Program-made: the position numbers and the translations under genes
DNA from: Hydrogenovibrio kuenenii DSM 12350
GTDB taxonomy: Bacteria > Pseudomonadota > Gammaproteobacteria > Thiomicrospirales > Thiomicrospiraceae
Assembly (NCBI RefSeq): GCF_000526715.1
Contig: NZ_JAGP01000001.1
Location: 2,385,026 to 2,449,025, forward strand
Direction of reading: 5' to 3'
DNA: 64,000 nucleotides
Notes under the pieces: generated by a model
Databases searched by the model: none
What the model was told of the DNA's origin: nothing
The model's input: the letters and a program-made list of their open reading frames with translations, nothing else
Shown: one piece after another, positions 17,057 through 26,326 of the stretch
Layout of the letters: the number at the start of each line of letters is the position of its first letter
Numbering within the stretch: position 1 is the stretch's first letter

Positions 17057-17476
17057 TTATTCTCCTTGTACCGTGATCACAATACGGCGCTCAAATCGAC
17101 CAGTACGATGTTCATATAGAAAAATACCCTGCCAGGTACCCAAATTCAAAAACCCATTGGTGACCGGTAAGGTTTGGCTCGATTGGGTAATCATACTACG
17201 AATGTGACCACTCATATCATCGTCACCCTCGTAATCATGACGATAGGATGGGTCGCCATCTTTAACGGTTTTTTGCATCCAATATTCAATATCTTCCCTT
17301 ACGGTTGGATCGGCATTTTCAGTAATGATTAAAGAAGCCGATGTATGTTGACAAAACACATGACACAAACCAGTCTTAATGCCTGATTCTCTGACACATT
17401 GCTCAATTTTATCCGTGATTGAATAAGTTCCTCGATTTGGGGTATTAACGTTTAACGTGGTTTGGAATGTTTTCAT
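17057..17476 (-). CDS. yjbQ: YjbQ / UPF0047 family protein
   Basis: A 139-residue protein of the widespread YjbQ family (UPF0047), annotated in databases as secondary thiamine-phosphate synthase enzyme because E. coli YjbQ has weak activity of that kind. The family histidines are visible in CQHTSASLIITENADP and SYRHDYEGDDDMSGHIRSM, and the C-terminal GTWQGIFLYEHR segment is conserved. The true physiological role is not settled. It is transcribed divergently from the chemoreceptor gene across a 176-bp spacer that contains a parS-like palindrome. Confidence 0.92.
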   Translation of the reverse strand: MKTFQTTLNVNTPNRGTYSITDKIEQCVRESGIKTGLCHVFCQHTSASLIITENADPTVREDIEYWMQKTVKDGDPSYRHDYEGDDDMSGHIRSMITQSSQTLPVTNGFLNLGTWQGIFLYEHRTGRFERRIVITVQGE

Positions 17477-17511
17477 ATTTTCTTAAAAAGACCTACAGAT
17501 TTGTATTTTAC

Positions 17512-17527
17512 CGTTTCACATGAAACA
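17512..17527. promoter_or_regulatory. parS-like palindrome in the yjbQ-mcp spacer
   Basis: CGTTTCACATGAAACA matches the ParB-binding consensus TGTTTCACGTGAAACA at 14 of 16 positions. The same 14-base core, GTTTCACATGAAAC, recurs at 30981-30996 (reverse complement) and 36804-36819. Confidence 0.5.
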
Positions 17528-17652
17528 TTTTACTACGTAAAAAAACTAATTTATTGAAAGTAAAAGAGATTTTTATGATGTTTCATAAAAGGTTAAAAAT
17601 TCCTTAACGATGGATTGCTAAAGTACGCGCTGTCATTGCAAAGGAAAATAGA

Positions 17653-20388
17653 ATGTTAAAACTCAAAAATAAGATTATTTTGAACTTAATGGTTGTCGGA
17701 ATTTTACCACTAATTGTAGTAGTTTCTATTTCTTGGTTTCTAACTAAGAATGAAATATCTAAAGAAACCTATAGCCACTTAGAAGCCGTTAGAGATCTTA
17801 AAGAACAGGCGTTAACAGACTATTTCCAACAGGTAAAAGCGCAGCTGGTCAACCTTTCTGCCACCAGCCGAGTTCAAAGAATGGCAGGTTACATTGCACC
17901 TAACTTTGCCTATATGGTCGATTTTTTAGCGGTAAACAAAACCGAACAAAAAGAAGCCGTAAAAAATTATTGGAAGACACAGTTTGCTAAAGAGTATCTA
18001 AAACGTAATCCTGGTAGTCATCTTAATATCGATAAGTATTTTGATCAGATGGATCCTTCTGCAATTAGCGCGCAATATCTGTATTTAGCCTCTAATCCAT
18101 TTCCTTTGGGGCAGAAAAATAAACTGCTGACAGCAAAAAAAGATGAGTCACCTTATTCTGACTTTCACTCGCTAAACCATGCGTTTTTTAATCAGTATCT
18201 GAAGAATTTTGGTTTGTTTGATATTTTTGTTATCAGTAATGATGGCAGAGTAGGTTATAGCGTTTATAAGAATCTTGAGTTTGGTACAGACTTGAACAAG
18301 GGGCCATGGAAAAAATCAGGTCTGGCACGTGCTTTTCAAGCGGCTAAAAAACTCAAAAAAGGGCAAGTCTACTTAGAAGACTTTGCACTTTACACGCCTT
18401 ACTATGATGCACCAAGTAGCTTTATTGCTACGCCGATTTTTGATGATGATGGGCGCCAAGGCACATTGGTTTTCCAATTGCCTTTAGATCGTATTACCCA
18501 AGTGATGAGTGCTCGTTCAGGAATGGGTAAAACGGGTGAATCTTATTTGGTTGGTCCCGATGGTTTATTGCGTTCCGATACCTTTCTAGATGCGTCGCAT
18601 TTTAATGTTGTGAATGCTTTCCGTGATCCTAAGCAATATAAAATTATCTCTTCACAGGTTAAACAAGCGATTGCAGGCAAAAAAGGATCGATGTTAACAA
18701 CCAACTATCTTGGTCAATCAGTGTTATCAGCCTATGGACCAATCAAAATCCTCGACAAAAACTGGGGCATGATAGTTGAAATCAATAAAAAAGAAGCCTA
18801 TGCCTCTTTAACCCAGTATCTTCAACTTATATTGGTAATCACAGGGGTGATTTTGATTGTGTTGTTAGTAATGGGCATATTCTTAAGTCACAGTATTACC
18901 AAACCGATTTTGAAAATTGCTAAAACCATTCGTACCGTTGGTAAAACAGGGGACTTCTCTTTGAAGTCTGATGTTAAGTCAAAAGATGAAATTGGTGAAA
19001 TGGGACAAGCCTTTAATGAAATGACATCGGATTTATCTGCCATTTTCGGTGAGATCAATTTTGTAGTGGATCAGATTTCAAAAGGACAGTTCCAACATAA
19101 AATTACCGGAGAATTTTCAGGGGACTTGGCAACATTGAAAACAGGTGTGAATACTTCTGTTGAGATGATCGAAAAAACCATGAGTGTGATTCGTTCTGCG
19201 CTAGAAAACTTGGAACAGGGTGAATTTAAAACCAATGTATTGGTAGATGGCGAAATACAAGGTGAGTTCCAGCAAATATTATCAAATTTAGGTTCCGCAA
19301 TGCAGGGTCTGGATGCGATTATCAATGAAATTAACCAAGTGATGCGTGAAGTGAAACATGGCGTGTTTGATCAACGTTCAACTTCTGAAGCCAAGGGAGA
19401 TCTTAAGTACCTGCAATCGAATATCAATATTTCATTAGATGCGTTGCAAAATGCATTCTCTGAAATTAAGCAGGTCGTTGAAGCTCAAGCTCTGGGTGAT
19501 TTAACGCAAAAGGTTCAAGGTGATTATCCAGGTGACTTAGGTGTGCTGGCCAAAGACCTTAACCGAGCGACTGAATCAAGCCAAGTGGCATTGCATCAAG
19601 TAAATACCAATGCCCGTTTGGTCTTTGACAGTGCTCAAGAGATTGCTAAAGGAAGTGAAGACGTTTCTTTAAGAACACAAAATCAGGCGTCGGCGCTTGA
19701 AGAAACGGTAGCAACCATGGAACAGATGAATTCTGCCGTTGCACAAAATGCAGAGAATGCGCAGAGCGCAGCAGAGAAAGCTGAATCCACAGCAAAAATA
19801 GCTGAAGAAGGCCGTGTGGTGATGCAGCAGCTACAAAATGCGATGGTCGATATTTCAGAGTCCAGTCAACGTATTCCAGCCATTATCGAGTTGATTGAGA
19901 GTATTGCTTTCCAAACCAATCTATTAGCGTTAAATGCAGCAGTTGAAGCTGCAAGAGCAGGGGAGCAAGGACGAGGATTTGCGGTTGTAGCCTCTGAAGT
20001 CCGTACGCTTGCCGGGAAGTCCACCTCTGCGGCGCATGACATTAAAGTACTGATTGAAGATTCCGTTTCTAAGGTTGAGACAGGAACAAAATTGACTGAG
20101 TCTTCTATGGCGTTCTTAAACAAGATTCATTTAGGCATAACAGAAGTCAACAATGTGGTTGCCGATATCAGCCATGCGACTGCGGAACAAAGTCTCGGTA
20201 TCCATCAGGTGAATACTTCCATGACGTCAATTGATGCAGATAACCAGCAAAATGCTGCTCTTTCAGAGCAAACTGCCAGCGCGGCAGATGCTTTGAAAGA
20301 AATGGCTGAAAAGCTTGAACAATCGGTTACTCAGTTCAAGCTATCAGCCTCAATCGAAAGCTTGGAATATGAAAAAGAGGTGGCTTAA
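17653..20388 (+). CDS. Methyl-accepting chemotaxis protein with periplasmic sensor and poly-HAMP linker
   Basis: A 911-residue chemoreceptor. TM1 is at about residues 7-30. A large periplasmic region (about 31-388) resembles a dCache sensor, and TM2 is at about 391-413. A canonical HAMP follows, then about four further HAMP-like repeats, each with a G-x-F/L ... GDL/GEF ... N/L pattern (for example [19 protein letters not shown] and [19 protein letters not shown]). The signalling hairpin tip, [20 protein letters not shown], starts at about residue 750. No CheW/CheR-binding pentapeptide is visible at the C-terminus, which ends EYEKEVA. The ligand is unknown. No other chemotaxis genes are nearby. 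The start has AAGGAAA upstream. Confidence 0.93.
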   Translation: MLKLKNKIILNLMVVGILPLIVVVSISWFLTKNEISKETYSHLEAVRDLKEQALTDYFQQVKAQLVNLSATSRVQRMAGYIAPNFAYMVDFLAVNKTEQKEAVKNYWKTQFAKEYLKRNPGSHLNIDKYFDQMDPSAISAQYLYLASNPFPLGQKNKLLTAKKDESPYSDFHSLNHAFFNQYLKNFGLFDIFVISNDGRVGYSVYKNLEFGTDLNKGPWKKSGLARAFQAAKKLKKGQVYLEDFALYTPYYDAPSSFIATPIFDDDGRQGTLVFQLPLDRITQVMSARSGMGKTGESYLVGPDGLLRSDTFLDASHFNVVNAFRDPKQYKIISSQVKQAIAGKKGSMLTTNYLGQSVLSAYGPIKILDKNWGMIVEINKKEAYASLTQYLQLILVITGVILIVLLVMGIFLSHSITKPILKIAKTIRTVGKTGDFSLKSDVKSKDEIGEMGQAFNEMTSDLSAIFGEINFVVDQISKGQFQHKITGEFSGDLATLKTGVNTSVEMIEKTMSVIRSALENLEQGEFKTNVLVDGEIQGEFQQILSNLGSAMQGLDAIINEINQVMREVKHGVFDQRSTSEAKGDLKYLQSNINISLDALQNAFSEIKQVVEAQALGDLTQKVQGDYPGDLGVLAKDLNRATESSQVALHQVNTNARLVFDSAQEIAKGSEDVSLRTQNQASALEETVATMEQMNSAVAQNAENAQSAAEKAESTAKIAEEGRVVMQQLQNAMVDISESSQRIPAIIELIESIAFQTNLLALNAAVEAARAGEQGRGFAVVASEVRTLAGKSTSAAHDIKVLIEDSVSKVETGTKLTESSMAFLNKIHLGITEVNNVVADISHATAEQSLGIHQVNTSMTSIDADNQQNAALSEQTASAADALKEMAEKLEQSVTQFKLSASIESLEYEKEVA

Positions 20389-20408
20389 ACCTCTTTTTAG
20401 AGGGTTTT
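20388..20408. terminator. Bidirectional hairpin between convergent mcp and cytochrome genes
   Basis: ACCTCT and AGAGGGT form a short stem around a T-rich loop with T4 on the plus side and an A-run (T on the minus strand) on the other. It fills the gap between the convergent genes, so it probably ends both transcripts. Confidence 0.5.
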
Positions 20409-20838
20409 AAAGCTTGAGCGCCTTTACTTTGATTTGGTAAGCTTTATGGCAAGCAACACAGTTTTTTTGTAATGCCGCCAAACGGTTTAGGATGACCTCT
20501 TTATCACCCAGACTTGAAGCTTCATCAGCAATGCTTTCAAAGCCACGATGTGTTTCTGGACCTAATTTCATCATACCAGGTGGTAGTTGTTTTTTAAGCG
20601 ATAGAGGAGTGTTCTTAATCATTTTGATACCTACTTCTCGCGCTGATTTTTCCACTTGGTCCATATTATCTGCCAGGCTGGCCTCTAGTATTTGTTGGCT
20701 GGCAGACATGAAATCACGCATTTCTTGTAAGAACATGGCTTTTTGTTCTGCAGATAGCCACACAATGGTTCGGTTATCTGCATAGCTATTGGCTGAAAAT
20801 ATCAGCCCCATTAACATCAATAAAAGATTTCTTTTCAT
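20407..20838 (-). CDS. Periplasmic cytochrome c'-like (class II c-type) protein
   Basis: From the ATG at 20838 the protein is 143 residues, with AAAGGAGC at good spacing upstream; a GTG one codon earlier is not needed. It has a signal peptide of about 20 residues ending NSYA. A helical body follows, with a single C-terminal heme motif CVACH (Cys127, Cys130, His131) followed by KAYQ, the placement typical of cytochrome c' and c-556. Such proteins bind NO or CO or carry electrons in the periplasm; which applies here cannot be told. It lies about 30 bases downstream of the TetR gene on the same strand and is probably cotranscribed with it. Confidence 0.82.
   Translation of the reverse strand: MKRNLLLMLMGLIFSANSYADNRTIVWLSAEQKAMFLQEMRDFMSASQQILEASLADNMDQVEKSAREVGIKMIKNTPLSLKKQLPPGMMKLGPETHRGFESIADEASSLGDKEVILNRLAALQKNCVACHKAYQIKVKALKL
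20666..20683 (+). repeat. Dispersed motif, partial copy 4 (inside cytochrome gene)
   Basis: TTATCTGCCAGGCTGGCC keeps the core ATCTGCCAGGCTGG. In the minus-strand gene it encodes ASLADN, nearly the same peptide as the copy in the Na/Pi gene. Confidence 0.7.
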
Positions 20839-20870
20839 CACTACGCTCCTTTGCGCTTGTTACTTAATGT

Positions 20871-21497
20871 TTAGTGAATTTTTACTGCATTATTAATCAA
20901 ACGATAAATTTCGTTGGTTGCTTCATCTAATGTCGGATCAAGTGGTTGCTCGGAGCCAATAGCATCACGCATTGGCTTACTGGTGATAAAGAAACATAGG
21001 CTGCCGATAATCATAAAGTGCGTGGTTAAAGGGTCCACTTTAGCGAAGATGCCCTGTTTTTCCCCCTCAAGCAGAATGGTTCTCAGAGCTTCAAGTAAGC
21101 GCTGCATTTGCTGTCTGGCTGCTATGGGCATGTGGATGCCGCCAGAGGCGATTTCTCGCATTAGAATGGATGGCATTTGGCTGTGGGTTTGAGTTTGCTT
21201 TGCAAACGTCTGTACAAATGCCCAGAGCTTGTCTTCTACTCCCGTTTGCGATTCAACTTGAGCGATGACCGCATCTGCTACAGTCGCAAACAGGTCATGC
21301 AAACAAAAATCATAAAGATTTTCTTTGCTTTGAAAGTGATAGTAAATGCTCGCTTTATTTACCGCTATAAGTTCAGCCAATTCATCCATAATCGTGCCGT
21401 CATAGCCTTTTTCTGCAAACAGTTTGGTAGCGGCCTGTTGGATTTTGATCGCGGTTTTAGATGTTTTTTTATTCAATGGCATTACTTCGTTCATCAT
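20871..21497 (-). CDS. TetR/AcrR family transcriptional regulator
   Basis: A 208-residue repressor-type protein. The N-terminal helix-turn-helix (residues ~12-60: AATKLFAEKGYDGTIMDELA then VNKASIYYHFQSKENLYDF) is typical. The C-terminal ligand domain is of AcrR/CerR type and unassigned. A later ATG at 21479 is an alternative start. Two TTTAACTA-type half-site pairs lie directly upstream at 21521-21551, so it may control itself and the divergent oligopeptidase A gene. The cytochrome c'-like gene follows on the same strand. Confidence 0.9.
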   Translation of the reverse strand: MMNEVMPLNKKTSKTAIKIQQAATKLFAEKGYDGTIMDELAELIAVNKASIYYHFQSKENLYDFCLHDLFATVADAVIAQVESQTGVEDKLWAFVQTFAKQTQTHSQMPSILMREIASGGIHMPIAARQQMQRLLEALRTILLEGEKQGIFAKVDPLTTHFMIIGSLCFFITSKPMRDAIGSEQPLDPTLDEATNEIYRLINNAVKIH

Positions 21498-21520
21498 AGG
21501 TTTTTCATTGTTTGAAATTA

Positions 21521-21551
21521 TTTAACTATACAGTTTAACTATTTAGTTAAA
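21521..21551. promoter_or_regulatory. Candidate TetR-family operator
   Basis: TTTAACTA at 21534-21541 and TAGTTAAA at 21544-21551 form perfect 8-bp arms with a 2-bp spacer. A further TTTAACTA at 21521-21528 makes an overlapping imperfect palindrome (AACTATACAGTT). It lies 24 bases from the TetR start codon, in the divergent spacer. Confidence 0.55.
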
Positions 21552-21632
21552 TAAGTCAAAAATTTTCACAACGCTGTTGATGCACTATAATTTGTACACT
21601 TAAATAAAAATGATTAAACAAAGGGCATAAAG

Positions 21633-23723
21633 ATGCAGAACTCCGAAGTTTCGACGAATCCTCTTTTGGATATAAATGGTTTACCGAGATTTGATGCGTT
21701 TCATGTGGAACACATTAAACCCGCTGTCGAAACTCTGATCAAAGAAAACCTAGAAAAGATCGAGTATTTGATTGAGGAATCAATCGCGCCGACTTGGGAA
21801 AATTTTGTTCAGCCGCTAGAAGTACTGAGTAACCGTTTGGAAAGAGTTTGGGGGCCGGTCAGTCATTTAGATGCAGTGAAAAATAATGATGCTTGGCACG
21901 AAGCTTATAATGAGTGTCTTGCACCGATTACGGATTACTATGCACAGATGGGTCAAAACAAAGGTTTGTTTAAAAAGTTTGAAGCCATAGTTAATTCAGC
22001 GGAATATCACAGCTATACACTTGCTCAGAAAAAGGTTGTGGAAAATGCATTACGGGATTTTCGTTTATCCGGTATCGATCTGCCAAGTGAAAAGCAGGAT
22101 GAATACAAATCTATCTCGCAGAAATTATCGCAATTGAGCAGTCAGTTTAGTAACAATGTTTTAAAAAGTAGCCAAGCTTGGTCAAAGCATATTACAGATG
22201 AAGCTGAGTTGTCTGGACTGCCAGAAACTGCAATGGGTTTATTGAAGCAACTCGCTGAACAGCGTAGCGAAAAGGATGGAAAGTCTTATCCGGGTTGGAT
22301 GGTGACGTTAGATTTTCCATCTTATCTGGCAGTGATGACACATGCAGATAATCGCTCTCTAAGAGAAGAGGTGTATAAAGCATTTTCTACTAGAGCATCT
22401 GAATTGGCAGATAATCCAGCCTATGATAATTCCGACTTGATTAGACAAATCTTAGATTTACGCCATCAAAAAGCCCAATTACTTGGTTTTGATCATTATG
22501 CAGATTTATCGCTTGCAACCAAAATGGCAGAGTCAATCGAGCAAGTAACAAGCTTTATTCGCGATTTGGCAACACAATCCAAACAACAAGCCGAGCTTGA
22601 GCTCAATAAACTAAAAGACTTTGCCAAAACCCTTGACCCCAGCCTGGTAGATTTTCAACCTTGGGATGTTAGCTATTGTTCTGAGAAATATAAGAATGAA
22701 ACCCTGTCTTTATCACAGGAAGTACTTCGTCCTTTTTTTCCGGTGGAAAAAGTATTGGGCGGTCTATTTAAAATTACCGAGACTTTGTTTGGGGTAAAAG
22801 TCCAGCAGCGTGAAGATGTAAAAACCTGGCATAAAGATGTGCGTTTTTATGATGTCATGGGTAATCAGAATGAAGTTGTGGCGTCTTTTTATCTCGACTT
22901 ATATGCCCGAGAAAATAAGCGTGGTGGCGCATGGATGGATTCGGCAATCAGTCGTTGGAAATTGCCATCTGGAGAAATTCAAACGCCTGTAGCTTATTTA
23001 GTGTGTAACTTCACGCCGCCAGTCGGCGATAAACCAGCGTGTTTAACGCATGACGAGGTAACAACCTTATTCCATGAGTTTGGTCATGGTTTACATCACA
23101 TGTTGACGGAAATGAGCCACTTTGATGTTTCTGGCATTAATGGTGTGCCCTGGGATGCAGTAGAGTTGCCATCACAATTTATGGAAAACTTTTGCTGGCA
23201 TAGAGAAAGCTTAGATTTAATGACTTCTCATATTGAAACAGGCGATTGTCTGCCGGAAGAGTTATTGCAAGCATTGCAAAAAAGTAGAGGTTTTCAGTCG
23301 GCAATGATGATGTTACGTCAATTGGAATTCAGTCTGTTTGATTTTGTTGCACACGCTGAATATGATCCGAATGAACCCAAAGAAATTCTGCAGCTTGCAC
23401 AAGAAGTACGTGATGAAGTAGCTGTGATTCAACCACCTGAATACAGTCGTTTTGCACAAAGTTTTAGTCATATATTCTCAGGTGGCTATGCTGCAGGCTA
23501 TTTCAGTTATAAGTGGGCAGAAGTACTGTCTTCAGATGCGTTTGGGTTATTTGAAGAAGAAGGCATCCTTAACCCAGATATTGGCGCTAAGTTTAAAAAC
23601 ACGATTTTAGCTGCTGGCGGTTCTGTTCATCCGATGACATTGTTTAAAAGTTTCCGAGGGCGCGAACCACGGGTTGAAGCTTTATTAAGGCATTCTGGCA
23701 TTAAGGTGGAAGATGCTGCTTAA
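21633..23723 (+). CDS. prlC: Oligopeptidase A, M3 zinc metallopeptidase
   Basis: A cytoplasmic M3-family peptidase that degrades short peptides, including cleaved signal peptides. The 696-residue length is close to the ~680 of E. coli PrlC/OpdA. The zinc motif HEFGH is at residues 481-485, and the downstream ligand region GVPWDAVELPSQFMENFCW is conserved. Ribosome site AAAGGG lies upstream of the ATG. The last four bases overlap the convergent lpxR-like gene. A 19/20 copy of the dispersed motif lies inside the gene at 22636-22655, and a weak three-mismatch parS-like match is at 21697-21712. Confidence 0.95.
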   Translation: MQNSEVSTNPLLDINGLPRFDAFHVEHIKPAVETLIKENLEKIEYLIEESIAPTWENFVQPLEVLSNRLERVWGPVSHLDAVKNNDAWHEAYNECLAPITDYYAQMGQNKGLFKKFEAIVNSAEYHSYTLAQKKVVENALRDFRLSGIDLPSEKQDEYKSISQKLSQLSSQFSNNVLKSSQAWSKHITDEAELSGLPETAMGLLKQLAEQRSEKDGKSYPGWMVTLDFPSYLAVMTHADNRSLREEVYKAFSTRASELADNPAYDNSDLIRQILDLRHQKAQLLGFDHYADLSLATKMAESIEQVTSFIRDLATQSKQQAELELNKLKDFAKTLDPSLVDFQPWDVSYCSEKYKNETLSLSQEVLRPFFPVEKVLGGLFKITETLFGVKVQQREDVKTWHKDVRFYDVMGNQNEVVASFYLDLYARENKRGGAWMDSAISRWKLPSGEIQTPVAYLVCNFTPPVGDKPACLTHDEVTTLFHEFGHGLHHMLTEMSHFDVSGINGVPWDAVELPSQFMENFCWHRESLDLMTSHIETGDCLPEELLQALQKSRGFQSAMMMLRQLEFSLFDFVAHAEYDPNEPKEILQLAQEVRDEVAVIQPPEYSRFAQSFSHIFSGGYAAGYFSYKWAEVLSSDAFGLFEEEGILNPDIGAKFKNTILAAGGSVHPMTLFKSFRGREPRVEALLRHSGIKVEDAA
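22636..22655 (-). repeat. Dispersed 20-bp motif, 19/20 copy (inside prlC)
   Basis: ACCCCAGCCTGGTAGATTTT is the reverse-complement form with one change (C to T). It encodes DPSLVDF in prlC. Confidence 0.8.
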
Positions 23724-24721
23724 AATCCCCAGTGAAAATTTAAACTGGAATAGCGGAAACGCTTTTCCGGTTGATTATCATAATATTGTGGCGTCGATTT
23801 GGTGCTGTAATTAACACTAAATTGATTGTGGGTAAGGCCGATACCGACATCAAATAATGGAAAAAACTTTCGTCTATTTACCAATGGCCTATCATCGGTG
23901 AATAAGCGGCCATCGGTGATTCGATTGTAAATTTCATAATTGACATTGATTGTTGAATAGACAAACCACCCCCATCCCCATCCAAATTTGATGGTGTTGA
24001 GCTGGTTATCGAAAAAATTGGGTGAACAGTTAGAGGCATAATCTATGCCTAAACCACCTCCTAAATTGGTTCTCAATGTTCCTAGCTGCCCACTTAGTGT
24101 GTAAAAACTATGGAAGCTGTCATTTGATAATTGTGATATATCGCTTTGTATACTTAGGTTGAAGTTGATCGTTGGTTGATTAGGGTATTGATGGTTCCAG
24201 CCTCTTTCATTGCTGTTTCCGATCAGTTTGTGAACGCCGTTTTGGATCTCTTCTCCACCGCTACCTGGGCCAATCCATCCCAGGTTCAATTCCATTCCCA
24301 GTTGTTGTTTTTGATAGGACTCTATATGGCGAAAGGCAAAATAAGTCCAACCGGTATTTGCCAGTGGTTCTATTTGGTTACCATCCTTTTTTCTGAGGGT
24401 GTAAATTTCTGTGGCTAAAATGAGCTGGTCTATTTGGTCGCTTTTAGGTGAGAAATGGGGGCGTAGAGGCTTGAAAAGAGGAGAAAATATCTGTTCGTTT
24501 AGCTTGATTGAGTTTTCAGTCCAATAAAAATGACTGCCGGCCGTATATTCCCGATCTGTCCCAAAAAGAATATCGTTATCCAAATTAAACACAATTTGAG
24601 TTGTGCCATTGTTAATCAATGTGCCGGCATAAGCTTTTGTTGTAAAGACTACAGCTGCAAACACAAGCGGTGTCTTTATCAAAAGAAATAAGGCAAAACG
24701 GTGCCTTATGACAGAAATCAT
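23720..24721 (-). CDS. lpxR: LpxR family lipid A 3'-O-deacylase / outer-membrane protein
   Basis: LpxR is an outer-membrane beta-barrel that removes the 3'-acyloxyacyl group of lipid A (family DUF2219). The 333-residue product has an N-terminal hydrophobic leader and, just after it, the family signature FNLDNDILFGTDREYTAG, which holds the Asn-Asp pair used in catalysis. NGVHKLIGN carries the likely active-site histidine. The remainder alternates aromatic and polar residues as in a barrel and ends in a phenylalanine (HWGF), the usual outer-membrane assembly signal. It is divergent from fadL. Activity on lipid A is inferred from the family. Confidence 0.82.
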   Translation of the reverse strand: MISVIRHRFALFLLIKTPLVFAAVVFTTKAYAGTLINNGTTQIVFNLDNDILFGTDREYTAGSHFYWTENSIKLNEQIFSPLFKPLRPHFSPKSDQIDQLILATEIYTLRKKDGNQIEPLANTGWTYFAFRHIESYQKQQLGMELNLGWIGPGSGGEEIQNGVHKLIGNSNERGWNHQYPNQPTINFNLSIQSDISQLSNDSFHSFYTLSGQLGTLRTNLGGGLGIDYASNCSPNFFDNQLNTIKFGWGWGWFVYSTINVNYEIYNRITDGRLFTDDRPLVNRRKFFPLFDVGIGLTHNQFSVNYSTKSTPQYYDNQPEKRFRYSSLNFHWGF

Positions 24722-24861
24722 TTTATGTCCATATTATTTTTATATAGTGTAGTGAATATTACACTTTTGCATGATGAAAATCACCAAGTATTCTTTATTG
24801 ATAAATCATTATCAGATTGATTTAACCCATAATAAGAATGAATCGTGTTTTTAGGTGAAGT

Positions 24862-24870
24862 TGTTATAAT
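24862..24870 (+). promoter_or_regulatory. Extended -10 promoter element for fadL
   Basis: TGTTATAAT is a perfect extended -10 (TGnTATAAT), 46 bases before the fadL start codon. No good -35 is visible, as is usual with extended -10 promoters. Confidence 0.5.
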
Positions 24871-24916
24871 CCTGCACCAATGTCTATAACGATTTGATTT
24901 TGATGGAGAATGCAGG

Positions 24917-26197
24917 ATGCGTGTTGCCTATAAATTACCTTTACTTTTATTATTTAGTGCTCAGGCGCAAGCTTCAGGTTTTGCATTGATTGAGCAGTCG
25001 GCCAGCTTTCAAGGCTATTCGTATGCCGGAGCGGCGGCATCAGCTGCAGATGCTTCGACAATTTGGTTTAATCCGGCAGGAATGACTCAGATTAAAGGTA
25101 ATCAAGCTATTTTAGGTGCGCATTTGATTGTACCGAAGGCAAAGTTCACCAATAAAGGCTCAACAACCCCTCTTTCAACAGCGATTACGGGTAGTGGTGA
25201 AGATGGGGCGACTATTGGTCTTGTCCCGAATATTTATTGGAAAGGTCAGTACGGTGCCTATGATGTTGGTTTAGGTATCAGCGTGCCTTTTGGTCAGGAG
25301 ATCAAATATTCCGACAAATCGGTATTGCGTTACCATGCGACTACAACGGATCTGAAATCTTTGAACATCAACCCATCGATAGCCAGAAAAATTAATGACA
25401 AATGGTCGGTCGGACTGGGATTAAATGCGCAATACGTGCATTTGATTATGGAAAATCAAGTTGATGTTGGGACAGCTCTTGGTAGCCCGTATACTTATTC
25501 TCAAAAATTAGATGGCCACGCTAAATTGACAGCCGATAGCTGGGCATATGGCTATAACTTGGGGGTTTTGTTCAAGCCGGCTGAGCAAACCCATATTGGA
25601 TTCTCTTACCGTTCACAAATGTCCCATCATGCAAAAGGGAATGTGAAGTTCACGGACATTAACGCGGCAGCAGCCAGTTCCTTTCCAAATACGGGGGTGA
25701 GTTCCACAGTAAATCTTCCTGCTTCTGCAATGCTGAGTTTAACGCAAGGCATCTCACCTAATATGACCGTCTTGGCGGATGCGACTTGGACAGGTTGGAA
25801 GGCCTATGATTCTTTGGTGATTCATTATGATCAAGCTGTCGGTGGTAAGACACAATCTTCAACCAATCAACACTTTAAGGATGTGATGCGCTATTCACTT
25901 GGTTTGAAATATCAAATGAGCGACAGATTAAAACTGAGAACTGGGGTGGCAGTTGATGAAACGCCTGTACCGAATGCTGCATCCAGAACGCCTAGAACTC
26001 CCGATTCAACGCGTAAATGGGTATCGGCAGGGTTTGGGTATGAGTTTAGTCCAAAAATGGGCGTAGACGTCGCTTATAGCCACTTGTTTGCAGACCGTAG
26101 TGATGTGAACTATAACAATGGTAGCAACTATATTTTGAAAGGCTATTACGACTCTTCCGTTGATATTGTCAGCGCGCAATTCCGCTGGAATTATTAA
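24917..26197 (+). CDS. fadL: FadL/OmpP1/TodX family outer-membrane transporter
   Basis: An outer-membrane beta-barrel for uptake of long-chain fatty acids or other hydrophobic compounds. It has 426 residues with a signal peptide ending AQAQAS. The mature N-terminus GFALIEQSASFQGYSYAGAA is the FadL hatch signature, and AADASTIWFNPAGMTQ is the conserved following segment. The barrel ends in ...FRWNY, with a terminal aromatic. GGAG lies eight bases upstream of the ATG. In context with lpxR, the LplT-like transporter and aas, an envelope-lipid role is likely, although a hydrocarbon or hydrophobic-compound porin cannot be excluded. Confidence 0.92.
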   Translation: MRVAYKLPLLLLFSAQAQASGFALIEQSASFQGYSYAGAAASAADASTIWFNPAGMTQIKGNQAILGAHLIVPKAKFTNKGSTTPLSTAITGSGEDGATIGLVPNIYWKGQYGAYDVGLGISVPFGQEIKYSDKSVLRYHATTTDLKSLNINPSIARKINDKWSVGLGLNAQYVHLIMENQVDVGTALGSPYTYSQKLDGHAKLTADSWAYGYNLGVLFKPAEQTHIGFSYRSQMSHHAKGNVKFTDINAAAASSFPNTGVSSTVNLPASAMLSLTQGISPNMTVLADATWTGWKAYDSLVIHYDQAVGGKTQSSTNQHFKDVMRYSLGLKYQMSDRLKLRTGVAVDETPVPNAASRTPRTPDSTRKWVSAGFGYEFSPKMGVDVAYSHLFADRSDVNYNNGSNYILKGYYDSSVDIVSAQFRWNY

Positions 26198-26218
26198 TCA
26201 AGTCCAATGAGCGAGCAT

Positions 26219-26244
26219 GCCCTGGTTTATTACCGGGGCTTTTT
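26219..26244 (+). terminator. Rho-independent terminator after fadL
   Basis: GCCCTGG and CCGGGGC pair over seven positions (one wobble) around a seven-base loop, followed by TTTTT. It lies 22 bases after the fadL stop. Confidence 0.85.
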
Positions 26245-26326
26245 GTAACTTTTGGTAAAAGTCGATTAAACTAGGTGCTTAAAGTAAATGTGTTTTTATA
26301 ACATGCAAATTCATCAATATTAGGCT

